DNA of 64,000 nucleotides, from contig JANWYJ010000087.1 in NCBI GenBank assembly GCA_025055115.1, positions 1 through 64,000 on the forward strand, written 5' to 3'. The notes below the pieces were generated by a model. That model was not told the origin of the DNA and made no database searches. It saw nothing but the letters and a program-made list of their open reading frames with translations. This DNA is from Gemmata sp. (lineage in GTDB: Bacteria; Planctomycetota; Planctomycetia; Gemmatales; Gemmataceae). Both the position numbers and the translations under genes were made by a program. Shown here piece by piece: positions 36,476-44,840 of this stretch (position 1 is its first letter; each line of letters begins with the position of its first letter).

Positions 36476-37216
36476 ATGCCCAAAGCCCGCATTGTGGTTA
36501 TTGAAGATGAAGTGGCGATTCGCCGGGGGGTCGCAGATGCTCTGCGGCTGAGCGGTTATGAAGTGGTAGAAGCCGCCGATGGGCCGTCGGGTTTACGAGA
36601 AGCCTTGGCGGCCAGTGTGGACCTCGTCTTGCTCGACATTATGCTGCCCAAGAAGGACGGCTGGGAAGTGCTCAGCGAACTGCGCCGCATCGACCCGGCC
36701 CGACCGGTGATTCTGCTGACCGCCCGTGGCTGTGAAGAGGATCGAGTTCGCGGCCTGAAGATGGGAGCGGATGATTATGTCGTTAAACCCTTTTCAGCTA
36801 AGGAGTTAATTGCTCGCGTCGAGGCAGTGCTGCGGCGCACGCGCAAGCCCATGCCAGAAGTGCGCCTCGTCGAATTGGGCAGTGGCCTCATCGACTTGCA
36901 CCGGCGGGAAATTCGCTGGGCCGACGGTTCGCGGGCCGATTTATCAGAAACTGAATCGGCTTTGTTAAAATATCTTGTGGCCAATCGGGAACGGGCGGTT
37001 TCCCGCGAGGAGCTGCTGTCGCGCATTTGGGGCATTGGAACCGCGGGGCTGGAAACACGCACCGTCGATATGCATGTGGCCCGTTTGCGAGCGAAACTCC
37101 GTGATCCGGCGTGCCCCGACGATCCGCCGGAAGCCATCGTGACGGTCCGTTCGCACGGTTATATGGCAGGTCCAGCCCTGGTGGTGGTGGCCGAATCGTC
37201 GCCGGTGGGGCATTGA
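36476..37216 (+). CDS. OmpR-family response regulator
   Basis: 246 residues. Receiver domain 1-120 with acidic pair Glu10-Asp11, phospho-acceptor Asp54 (LVLLDIMLP), Thr82 and Lys104 (DYVVKPF). DNA-binding winged helix about 135-235 (SRADLSETESALLKYLVANR, TRTVDMHVARLRAKL, VTVRSHGYMA). The kinase gene begins about 20 bases downstream, so this is a two-component operon. In this family the regulator dimerises on direct repeats; the repeat cluster 300-450 bases upstream is a possible but untested target. Confidence 0.93.
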   Translation: MPKARIVVIEDEVAIRRGVADALRLSGYEVVEAADGPSGLREALAASVDLVLLDIMLPKKDGWEVLSELRRIDPARPVILLTARGCEEDRVRGLKMGADDYVVKPFSAKELIARVEAVLRRTRKPMPEVRLVELGSGLIDLHRREIRWADGSRADLSETESALLKYLVANRERAVSREELLSRIWGIGTAGLETRTVDMHVARLRAKLRDPACPDDPPEAIVTVRSHGYMAGPALVVVAESSPVGH

Positions 37217-37237
37217 GGCGAACCGATCCGCTGGCCC

Positions 37238-39535
37238 TTGGCGCTGGCCCTTGGCGTTCGCGGTGGCTTGGGAGTTCTGGTGGTGGTGGGCGTGTGGCGT
37301 TCGCTGGGCTGGATGCGCGGCCTGCTGGTAGTGGGCATGGTGGCCGCATTGGTCTTCGCTGGGCTAACGTGGGTCAGCGTGGTGGCTTTGCGGGTCGAAG
37401 CGGCCCAGCGGCAAACCGAGGCCGTCGCCGAATTGGACCGCAACCTCCGCTTGGCCTTGTGGCGCTTAGATGGCCGCATGCTCCCGGTTTTGGGTGTTGA
37501 AGACAGCCGCCCGTATCATCATTATTTGTCGTTGGAACCCGGAACTTCGCCGTCGGGTCGCCTCACTGTGCCCACGCCGCTACTGGCGGCCCCATTGCCC
37601 GACTGGATGACACTGCACTTCCAACTCGACCCGGTCAACGGTTGGACCTCGCCACAAGTCCTCACGCCGCAAGCGGCTGGGCGGATCGCCCTGTTGTGGC
37701 CGGATTTTCCCTTGCGGAATAATACCCCGCAGCGGGCGGCTGTTCTCCAGAGGCTCCACGACCAATTCCCCCCCGTGCGAACCTGCGAAATCCTGGCCGC
37801 GCGGGAACGAGCGTTTCCTTCCGACGAACGCCCCTTTGCGGCCCCGTGGCTGGACCCGCAACGGTTGCCCGATGCGGCGATGAACTCGCGGCCGCCGGTG
37901 TCGGCCCCCAAACCGCCTCCACCACCCGACATGGGGCCGGTGCCCGTTCCGCCAGTCGGGAGTGAGTCTCCCCCGTGGCGTCTGTGGGGTTGGGAATGGC
38001 CCGCGCGGGTTCATCCGACCGTTCAACCCGTGCCCTCGGCGCATGCTCCAACGACACCACCCCCGGTGGCCAAACCTCCCGCGTTTCCTCCGGCCGCGCC
38101 GCCTCCGGGCGGGGCTGTGGGCCGGCCGGCATTCCCGCTGGGTGAACACGAACGGTTGTGGCTCGAATTTCGCCATCGTGCCTTGATGAACCAGCGCGCT
38201 GTTGACGAGGCCAAAAATGCCGGGCAAGAATTCCCATCGCTTGACCGCACGCCGACACCGGCAACGCCTCACCCACCGTTGCTGGCTCCGCGCACAAGCG
38301 TTGCTGTCTTCGGGTGGGCGTGGCGGCTGGCCCTGGGCAGCTTGGGTGGCACAGAATCCGCCCCCGCGGTGGCTCCGGGGGTTGAACGGCCGTTGCCGGC
38401 TTCTCCCTTTGACGATGAGATCGTGCTTCGCCCTCCGCACAATATTCACCTGGGGGCCATGCGGCCTTATTGGCTGACGGCTACCGACGGCAGCTTACTT
38501 CTGGTGGTGGTTCGGGCTGTTCGCACCGATGACCAAACGATCTATCAGGGGGTCGTTCTCAATTGGCCTCAGCTCCAAGTTCTTCTCAAGCAAGAAGTGC
38601 ACGACATCTTTCCCCAAGCGCGTCTGGTCGCGATCACCGACCCGGCGCGGGTGACCCCCGATCGCACTATGACCGTCTTGCCGGTACAACTCGATATTGG
38701 TGAACTTCCCCCCTTACCGGCCGCCGGATGGACGCCGCTACGAATCGGTCTTGTTCTCGCGTGGGCAGCGGCGATTCTCGCCTTTGCCGCGATTGGTTGG
38801 AGCAGTTGGTCGCTGGTGGATTTGGCCAACCGGCGGATTCGTTTCGTCTCCGCGGTCACCCATGAACTGCGCACGCCGCTGACTTGCCTGCGGTTGTATC
38901 TGGATTTACTCTCCAGTGGCTTAATCCGCGACGAAGCCCAACGTCAGGAGTATCTGCACACGCTTTCGCTCGAATCGGACCGACTGCATCGGTTGATCGA
39001 TAACGTTCTCAATTTTGCCCAACTCGAAAAACGCAGCCAACACTACGACTTAAAACCGGTTCTGGTGCGCGATTTGCTCGATCACCTCCAATTGACGTGG
39101 GAAGAGCGGCTCGCCACCGACGGCTATGAACTGATCGTCAATTCCACCCTTCCGCCCCATCTCGAAGTGCGAACCGATCCGGCAATTGTGTATCAGATCG
39201 TGGCGAATTTGATCGACAATGCCCGCAAGTACAGCCGGGATGCCAAGGATCAGCGCATCTGGCTATCCGCCAAGGCGGCTGAGAACGGGCGGGTGGCCAT
39301 TGAAGTGGAAGATCGTGGCCCCGGGGTGCCGCCGCGGGAACGCAAAGCGATTTTCCAGCCGTTCCGCCGGGGTTCTCAGGCGGAATCGACTGGTGGTGCG
39401 GGCTTGGGGCTGTCGCTGGCACGCCAATGGGCCGAACTGATTGGTGGTTCGCTCGGTTATCGTCCGCCGGAGGGGGGCGTGGGGGCTTGCTTCCGTTTGG
39501 AACTGCCGCGGCCGCCAGCAGACCCCTACGGTTGA
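37238..39535 (+). CDS. Membrane sensor histidine kinase with long Pro-rich periplasmic region
   Basis: Up to 765 residues. Two membrane segments: near the N-terminus (LLVVGMVAALVFAGLTWVSV) and about 505-530 (GLVLAWAAAILAFAAIGW-like). Between them lies a ~430-residue sensor region with a Pro-rich insert around 215-300 and no domain I recognise. The kinase core has the H box VSAVTHELRTPL (His542), NLIDNARKYS (N box), EDRGPGVPP (G1), FQPFRRG (F) and GAGLGLSLA (G2). The start is unsure: TTG 37238 has no good ribosome site; ATG 37313 directly before the first helix is a strong alternative. Partner of the upstream regulator. Its final codons (DPYG) and stop fall inside a downstream repeat. Confidence 0.88.
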   Translation: MALALGVRGGLGVLVVVGVWRSLGWMRGLLVVGMVAALVFAGLTWVSVVALRVEAAQRQTEAVAELDRNLRLALWRLDGRMLPVLGVEDSRPYHHYLSLEPGTSPSGRLTVPTPLLAAPLPDWMTLHFQLDPVNGWTSPQVLTPQAAGRIALLWPDFPLRNNTPQRAAVLQRLHDQFPPVRTCEILAARERAFPSDERPFAAPWLDPQRLPDAAMNSRPPVSAPKPPPPPDMGPVPVPPVGSESPPWRLWGWEWPARVHPTVQPVPSAHAPTTPPPVAKPPAFPPAAPPPGGAVGRPAFPLGEHERLWLEFRHRALMNQRAVDEAKNAGQEFPSLDRTPTPATPHPPLLAPRTSVAVFGWAWRLALGSLGGTESAPAVAPGVERPLPASPFDDEIVLRPPHNIHLGAMRPYWLTATDGSLLLVVVRAVRTDDQTIYQGVVLNWPQLQVLLKQEVHDIFPQARLVAITDPARVTPDRTMTVLPVQLDIGELPPLPAAGWTPLRIGLVLAWAAAILAFAAIGWSSWSLVDLANRRIRFVSAVTHELRTPLTCLRLYLDLLSSGLIRDEAQRQEYLHTLSLESDRLHRLIDNVLNFAQLEKRSQHYDLKPVLVRDLLDHLQLTWEERLATDGYELIVNSTLPPHLEVRTDPAIVYQIVANLIDNARKYSRDAKDQRIWLSAKAAENGRVAIEVEDRGPGVPPRERKAIFQPFRRGSQAESTGGAGLGLSLARQWAELIGGSLGYRPPEGGVGACFRLELPRPPADPYG

Positions 39536-39708
39536 GGGCGTCGAATCCTCATCAGGTCATCCGAGCATTGGTCGCTGCCCCTGCGCCCGCACGGGACCTA
39601 CGGTTGAGGGCGTCGAATCCTCGTCAGGTCATCTGTTGGAAAAGCAAGGCTTATAAATCCAACAACCCACCTATTCCTACGGTTGAGGGCGTCGAAACCT
39701 CGTCAGGG
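39525..39708. repeat. Three-copy 33-38-bp repeat overlapping the kinase stop codon
   Basis: Copies begin CCTACGGTTGAGGGCGTCGA at 39525, 39597 and 39676 (offsets 72 and 79). The first covers the kinase's last codons and TGA. Each copy contains a GAGG/CCTC stem. Copy 3 is degraded at its 3' end. Confidence 0.9.
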
Positions 39709-39948
39709 ATCCGCTGCGTCTGTGCGACATCGCTGCCATCGCCGTGATGCCCGAGGCCGATTCGCGATTCGGGGTTTCTCAACCACATCCACACATTCCA
39801 AAACACACCGATCGCGGGCATCTCCAAGGCCGATTCGATCCCAGAGGTTCTTTCAAAACTCCGTGAATGGTGTGAAAAGTCGGTTAGTGTCCGGTTTTTT
39901 GGGGGGGCAACAGCCTCCAGGCTTCTGGGCATTGGATACCTGGAACCG

Positions 39949-40086
39949 ATCATCGGATGGGGTTTACTTCCATTTATCATCGGATGGGGTTTACTTCCAT
40001 TTCACGGGTTTACTTCCATTTCACGCTTGATGGGAATTCGAAAAGACGAACCACCTGGGGGTTCGAAAAGACGAACCGCCGCCTGG
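39949..40086. repeat. Nested tandem repeats in the 1-kb gap 39536-40558
   Basis: A 27-bp unit beginning ATCATCGGATGGGGTTTACT is repeated at 39949-39975 and 39976-40002, followed by partial copies of its second half near 40006-40026. A 24-bp unit beginning TTCGAAAAGACGAACC occurs at 40037 and 40062 (offset 25). No gene is supported in the gap; its last part (40440-40558) presumably holds the promoter of the next gene. Confidence 0.85.
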
Positions 40087-40558
40087 GGGGCAGGCGGCGG
40101 TAGGGGGGAGTGTACGGGGGACAGGGGAACGGATGTGCTATGAGAAAGGTTCAGGAGAGGGGGGATTCTCTCCTGTGGCCCCGACCGGGGGAAGGGTCGT
40201 AAGGGCCATTGGCGTTCTGGCGGTGCTGGCCCGCCGCCGAGGGGCGGAATCGTGGGGGAACGGTTCCGCCAGGCGACCCGGCACCGATCCGCGACTTGCT
40301 TGGGGGATGGCTTGTCGCGGACGAAAAGGGTTAATGCAGTGTTCGTGCCAATCGCGTCGGTCCGCGGCTATTTTTCGCCAATAGTTGACGGATGTTATTT
40401 TCCGCGTTCAACTTAGGAAAAAATTGGCTCGATCATCAACCGCGCGCCCGTCCTTCAGCGCGTGGCTGGCCCGAGCGTCGATTGTAAATTTTGCTGGGTT
40501 GTCTAAGACGGAGGACAGGTAAAAATGACAAAGTTTGCCCCTTTTTACGGAGAGCATT

Positions 40559-41815
40559 ATGCCGGCTGATCAATTGGTCCAAAATCTCGAATCTGCGCTC
40601 TCCAAGATTCCCTTGATCGATCCGCATTCGCATATCGACCCGCGCGCGCCTGTGGCGCGATCGCTCGATGATATTCTCGGCTACCACTACTACACCGAGC
40701 TGGCGCACTCGGCGGGCATGAGCCAAAAACTTCTGGCCCAAGACGCCGATCCGCGCGAACGGGTCCGCGCGATTATGCAGTTTATGGATCGCTACGATAA
40801 TACCGCGCAGTACGGTTGGTTCCTCGACATCGTTCGCACCTTTCTGGGTTGGGAGGAAGAACGCCGCATCAGTGCGGCCGATGCCGACGCTCTTTTCGAC
40901 GCGGCCCAAAAAACGTTCTCCCAAAGTGATTGGGAGCAGCAAGTCTTCGAGAAAACCCGCCTGGAGAAGATTTTTCTCACCAACGAATTTGATGATCCGC
41001 TCAGCGGTTTCGACACCACGCGCTACGTTCCCTGTTTGCGGACCGATACGTTGGTATTTCACATGGATAAGCCGGAAACCCGGCGGCGTGTCGAAGTGAT
41101 GACCGGGATCCGCATTCGCGATGCCGCCACGCTGCGGCAGGCCTTGGTGAAAATCTTCCTGCACTTCACCCGCAACGGGGCCAAGGCTTGCGCCATCTCA
41201 CTGCCGCCCAACTTCCATCCCGCGAAATTCGACGACGAACACTTCTACGAACAGATGCAGTTTCATGATTTCCACGATCTGGCCCCGGGTATTTTTTGGC
41301 AAATCGCCGAGTTCTGTCGCGATTTTAAGTTGCCGTTCGACCTCATGATCGGCGTGAACCGCCGCGTGTACGAAAAGGGTGTCTATCAGGGGCAAGACCT
41401 CTTCGATCAGCGCACCAGCTTGCTGCAGTACAAAGACTTGTTCAACGCCTTCCCCGATGTGACATTCCCCATTTCGGTCCTCACCAGTGCCCAGAATCAG
41501 GAACTGGTTGCGTACGCGTGGATTTTCCCCAACGTGTTGCCTAATGGCCATTGGTGGTATTCGAATACCCCACCGTATATCCAGAAAGATTTGGTTGAAC
41601 GGTTGACAGCCGTCCCCAAAACGAAGCTGATTGGTTACTACTCCGATGCATACAAGTTGGAGTTTGTGAAGCCGAAGTATGCGATGTACCGGCGGATTTT
41701 GGCGAACGTGCTGGCCGATGAGTTCGTTCGCCCTGGGGTGCTGAGTGAAACCGAGGCGGTCGCCCTCGGAACCCGCCTCCTCCGCGACAACGTCAAAGAG
41801 GTGTTCAAAGTTTGA
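40559..41815 (+). CDS. Uronate-isomerase-like amidohydrolase-superfamily protein
   Basis: 418 residues from ATG 40559 (GGAGAG 5 bases upstream). The metal site starts with LIDPHSHIDP near residue 20, and TNEFDDPLSGFDTTRYVPCL resembles the segment after the early helices in glucuronate isomerases (UxaC). Further similarity is in the C-terminal half (GHWWYSNTPPYIQ, LIGYYSDAYKLEF). UxaC interconverts uronates and keto-uronates in sugar-acid catabolism. No other hexuronate genes are nearby, and planctomycetes hold divergent copies, so the substrate stays open. Its last codons and stop are part of a 19-bp tandem repeat. Confidence 0.8.
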   Translation: MPADQLVQNLESALSKIPLIDPHSHIDPRAPVARSLDDILGYHYYTELAHSAGMSQKLLAQDADPRERVRAIMQFMDRYDNTAQYGWFLDIVRTFLGWEEERRISAADADALFDAAQKTFSQSDWEQQVFEKTRLEKIFLTNEFDDPLSGFDTTRYVPCLRTDTLVFHMDKPETRRRVEVMTGIRIRDAATLRQALVKIFLHFTRNGAKACAISLPPNFHPAKFDDEHFYEQMQFHDFHDLAPGIFWQIAEFCRDFKLPFDLMIGVNRRVYEKGVYQGQDLFDQRTSLLQYKDLFNAFPDVTFPISVLTSAQNQELVAYAWIFPNVLPNGHWWYSNTPPYIQKDLVERLTAVPKTKLIGYYSDAYKLEFVKPKYAMYRRILANVLADEFVRPGVLSETEAVALGTRLLRDNVKEVFKV

Positions 41816-41973
41816 ACTGCTGTTCAAAGTTTGAACTGCTGGCTCCGCTCGGAACTTCGGTCCGGATATACTCACCGAGAAACTGGGGCAGACCTCGCCC
41901 AGGGTCTGTTCAAAGTTTGAACACCCTCTCCGCTGCGGTCACTTCTCAGTCCGACTGTCGTTCCGACTGTCGT
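41802..41973. repeat. Palindromic tail repeat after the uronate-isomerase-like gene
   Basis: TGTTCAAAGTTTGAACTGC occurs head to tail at 41802-41820 (with the gene's TGA) and 41821-41839. A longer degenerate unit starts at 41821 and 41907. The core TTCAAAGTTTGAA is itself an inverted repeat. A 12-bp unit TCCGACTGTCGT is duplicated at 41950 and 41962. Confidence 0.9.
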
Positions 41974-42033
41974 TGGCGGCGCCAGCGGCAGCCTGCGATT
42001 GGCTTGGCTGGCGCTACTGAATCCAGCCTGTTT

Positions 42034-43884
42034 TTATTTCGTTGCCGGCGGTGGAGCCGTTTCGGCTTGTTCGCCAGCACGCCGAGTCACTCGCGACAAC
42101 TCGAAGGATATCTGCTTGTGGTCGGTGGTGTCTTGGGCTGGGGCGAGGAAGTCCATCGGGCGGGCAGCGCGTTTGCCGGTCAGACCGATGACCAATTTCA
42201 GGCCGTTGCGGGTGATCTCGTAGCTTCCGTAGAGCTTGCTTACTCCCTCGGCGAGGGGATGGAAAAGCGTAATGTCGATACCGGCGGGCTTGCGGGTGGT
42301 GTCGACGGTGTAGGTTCCACCGATCCAATCGCTGTGGTCGGTGAGGCCGGGCAGATTGCCAATGAAGATGAGGCCATCGTAAATTTCCACGCGTGCCAAC
42401 ATCGCTTGCCCGCCCCTGAAGGTGACACGGGGGGTCCGATCGGTCAGACGGCGGAACTCGTGGACTGGCTGTTCCCACGAGCCGACCAATTCCGGGACGC
42501 CCGCACTCGGGGGGTATTGCCGCACTCGGCGCATCTCCAACGAAAGAAGCGGGGTTTCGCGGTCTTGGGGGTTGAACTCGGCCGGACGAATGGAATGGTC
42601 GAGGGGTACAACGATCGCGAAGCGGTCGTCGGCCTCGTAACTGTAGATCGTCCGGTCGGGAGTCAGTTCCTCATCGCGACCTGGGGACCAAGTTTTCAGA
42701 TCAATCCACTTCGGATTTTTGTCAGTATGGAGGGTCGCGATCTGCGGTCGGATGGTGTGACCCCAGGCCCCATGAGTGGCGATATGCCACCACAGATGAC
42801 CGTTGATGTAGAACATCTTGTGCCCGGTCAAGCCGTTCAACTGTGCGGATATTTTGGCGTCGACCGCTTGCGTCTGGTGGATTTTTTCCAACACCCACCA
42901 TCCTTGTAACGCTTCGAGATCGTTATGGGTTCGGGCGGGCGGAGTGTTCGATGGCAACTGGGCCGTGGTTGGGCGCGAGGGGGGTGAAGGGGGAAGCGAC
43001 GAGCCAGCGGCGCTGGGGGGCGGTGATTCCGTGCCGGGGTGTGCGGCTACCAGACCGAAAGTGGTGGCGACGAAGGCCAGCACAATTCCGGCTATCGTCC
43101 GTACTTTGGCCAATAACATCATCTTGAGAACCTCATCTGTCAGGCGAGCGACTCCCGCCGGGACCACCCCGGTGGAGACCCCCGCAACCACTTGTGCCAG
43201 TTCGGCCGTTTGGGTCAGCAGCGTCAGGGGAACGGTCGCCCGACTGATTCCGCTGGTGGTCAAAAGTGCAGTCAATCCGCCGGCTGGCAAGAGTGTGCCG
43301 TGTTTGAGCAACCGCTGCCGCAACAGGGACCGCCCACGGGCCAGCCGGCTGGAGAGCGTTCCTTCCCGCACGCCGAGCTGCCGTGCCGCCTCTCGCCGCG
43401 ACAGGCCTTGCAGTTCGCACACAATCAGGGCCTCGCGGTACTTCGCCGGCAAGGCGGCCAGTTCGGCATCCAGAATCGGTAGCCAATCGAGGGATTCCGC
43501 GGGTGTGGTGCGGGTGGGGATCATGGCGGCGTTCTCGCTCAGGGAAACGGCCCGTTGCGCGGCTTGGGCCTGGGCCTTGAGTGCCACCCGGTAGGCGACC
43601 CCGTAGAGCCACGGACCGAGCCGATCGGCCCGCTGCAACGCGGAGGCCTTGCGAATCAGCACCAGAAAGGTGGCCTGGAAGGCATCGTCGCGATCGGCGC
43701 TGGTGAGCATGCGCCGACATAGCCCCCAGACCATCGGCCCGTGGCGGCGGAGAATCGCCTCGAACGCTGCCTGATCGCCATAATGGGCGAACCGTTCGAG
43801 CAATTCGCGATCCGGGCTGCTATCGAGTGGCGAACCGATGGCCTCACGGAGGGGAAGAAGCGGTCGAGAGTGCAGTCGATTCAT
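42034..43884 (-). CDS. ECF sigma factor fused to membrane anchor and TIGR03067-like domain
   Basis: 616 residues from ATG 43884, with AAGGAGG 5 bases upstream. Sigma region 2 is about 25-105 (RHGPMVWGLCRRML, DRDDAFQATFLVLI) and region 4 about 135-195 (LPAKYREALIVCELQGLSRR, EGTLSSRLARGRSLLRQRL). A membrane helix follows at 261-281, then a Pro/Ser-rich spacer and a ~290-residue external domain of TIGR03067 type (ALQGWWVLEKIHQTQ, MEIYDG-like and LIFIGNLPGLTDHSDWIGGT segments). Sigma, anchor and sensor in one chain suggests release by proteolysis or membrane-tethered transcription; this layout is known from Gemmata relatives. Confidence 0.88.
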   Translation of the reverse strand: MNRLHSRPLLPLREAIGSPLDSSPDRELLERFAHYGDQAAFEAILRRHGPMVWGLCRRMLTSADRDDAFQATFLVLIRKASALQRADRLGPWLYGVAYRVALKAQAQAAQRAVSLSENAAMIPTRTTPAESLDWLPILDAELAALPAKYREALIVCELQGLSRREAARQLGVREGTLSSRLARGRSLLRQRLLKHGTLLPAGGLTALLTTSGISRATVPLTLLTQTAELAQVVAGVSTGVVPAGVARLTDEVLKMMLLAKVRTIAGIVLAFVATTFGLVAAHPGTESPPPSAAGSSLPPSPPSRPTTAQLPSNTPPARTHNDLEALQGWWVLEKIHQTQAVDAKISAQLNGLTGHKMFYINGHLWWHIATHGAWGHTIRPQIATLHTDKNPKWIDLKTWSPGRDEELTPDRTIYSYEADDRFAIVVPLDHSIRPAEFNPQDRETPLLSLEMRRVRQYPPSAGVPELVGSWEQPVHEFRRLTDRTPRVTFRGGQAMLARVEIYDGLIFIGNLPGLTDHSDWIGGTYTVDTTRKPAGIDITLFHPLAEGVSKLYGSYEITRNGLKLVIGLTGKRAARPMDFLAPAQDTTDHKQISFELSRVTRRAGEQAETAPPPATK

Positions 43885-43928
43885 AAAAGCCTCCTTGCGG
43901 TGTGATATTACTGCCGCCAACGGTCTGA

Positions 43929-44040
43929 GCGCGTCCCGATTTTTGGCATCGGCCGGAAAGTTTCTGCATCCGCGTCGCCGTCACGACTGCCGATGATTTC
44001 CGCGCGTCCCGATTTTGGAGCGTCGGCGGGAACGTTGCTG
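43929..44040. repeat. 38-bp direct repeat pair, offset 73, upstream of the fused sigma factor
   Basis: A unit beginning GCGCGTCCCGATTTT starts at 43929 and 44002, imperfect in its second half. It lies 45-156 bases upstream of the sigma start codon and so could overlap its promoter. Confidence 0.8.
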
Positions 44041-44131
44041 TCTGCAGGGAGGAGGTGCTCAGGCCTCTAGGGGTGGGTCAGGGCGGCGCGATGAGCAAGT
44101 ATAACAGCCACAGGTAGTGCCAGAGTGCGGG

Positions 44132-44539
44132 TTAGGGGGCTTCGTGAGGGGGTGGGGGAGGGGACGCGGGCTGTTCCAGGTGAACGGCACAGTAAGCAAA
44201 CAGGCGGGGAAAAAGCGGCAGAGCGATGTGGAGGGAACGGGAGATAAACGGGGCACGGAGATGGAGTTTGTGCCAGCCGCGGGCTTGTTGGACGGCGGGG
44301 CGGTCGCAAAAGCTGCAGCGCAGGGCTGTTCCGTCGGGCAGGAAAATGGCGGTAGCCCGCCGGTGGGCTTCGTGGGCGCGGATATCGGCCCGAGACAGTC
44401 CGCGGCGGTCGAGTTCACCTTCCATTAAGTCCAAAGCGGCCGGTTCCATACCCGCGCGGTAGATGGTGACTCGGTCGAGTAATTCCTCGGTATCGGCCCG
44501 GCGAATATATTCGGCCACTCGTTTGAGGTTGAATTCCAT
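44132..44539 (-). CDS. Small zinc-binding hypothetical protein
   Basis: 135 residues from ATG 44539. Helical N-terminal part (VAEYIRRADTEELLDRVTIY, AALDLMEGELDRRGL), then CSFCDRP at about residue 82 and YCAVHLEQP near the C-terminus, together a likely Cys3His or Cys4-type zinc site, ending in a Pro-rich tail. Family not recognised. The start region is duplicated: an identical out-of-frame ATG-GAATTC lies 16 bases upstream, nearer to the GGAGG, which could reduce translation. Confidence 0.65.
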   Translation of the reverse strand: MEFNLKRVAEYIRRADTEELLDRVTIYRAGMEPAALDLMEGELDRRGLSRADIRAHEAHRRATAIFLPDGTALRCSFCDRPAVQQARGWHKLHLRAPFISRSLHIALPLFPRLFAYCAVHLEQPASPPPPPHEAP

Positions 44540-44555
44540 TGAAGTTGAATTCCAT
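44528..44555. repeat. Duplicated translation-start segment
   Basis: GTTGAATTCCAT occurs at 44528-44539 and 44544-44555. On the minus strand this gives two ATGGAATTCAAC starts 16 bases apart in different frames; only the downstream one opens the zinc protein. The gap 44540-44840 holds no other gene. Confidence 0.85.
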
Positions 44556-44840
44556 ATCCTCCAGCCGCAAAAGTGCCCCCGGACTCGTTCCCCACCAGGG
44601 CGGTTGCCAGCCGCCGGCATCCCTGGGCGGGCCGGGGCCAGTCCACGATGCTCCAACGGGTTCGGGAACTTCACAAGGGGCTTCTGCGTCAGACATATTA
44701 GAAAGTTGTGCCGTGAGCGTAAAATATGATAGGCCCGTGGGCGAGAACTGGTCTAAACTACAGGAAGTCCAACCGCCGTTGCCCCACTCCGAATCCAACC
44801 GGCACCACCCCGAGATTCGACGGAACCTGAGGAACTCCCG

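Noticed and set aside
39525-39708. Possible CRISPR array
   Set aside because: Only three copies, the first overlaps a coding end with its stop, copy 3 is degraded, and no cas gene is present. It fits the window-wide repeat-pair pattern instead.
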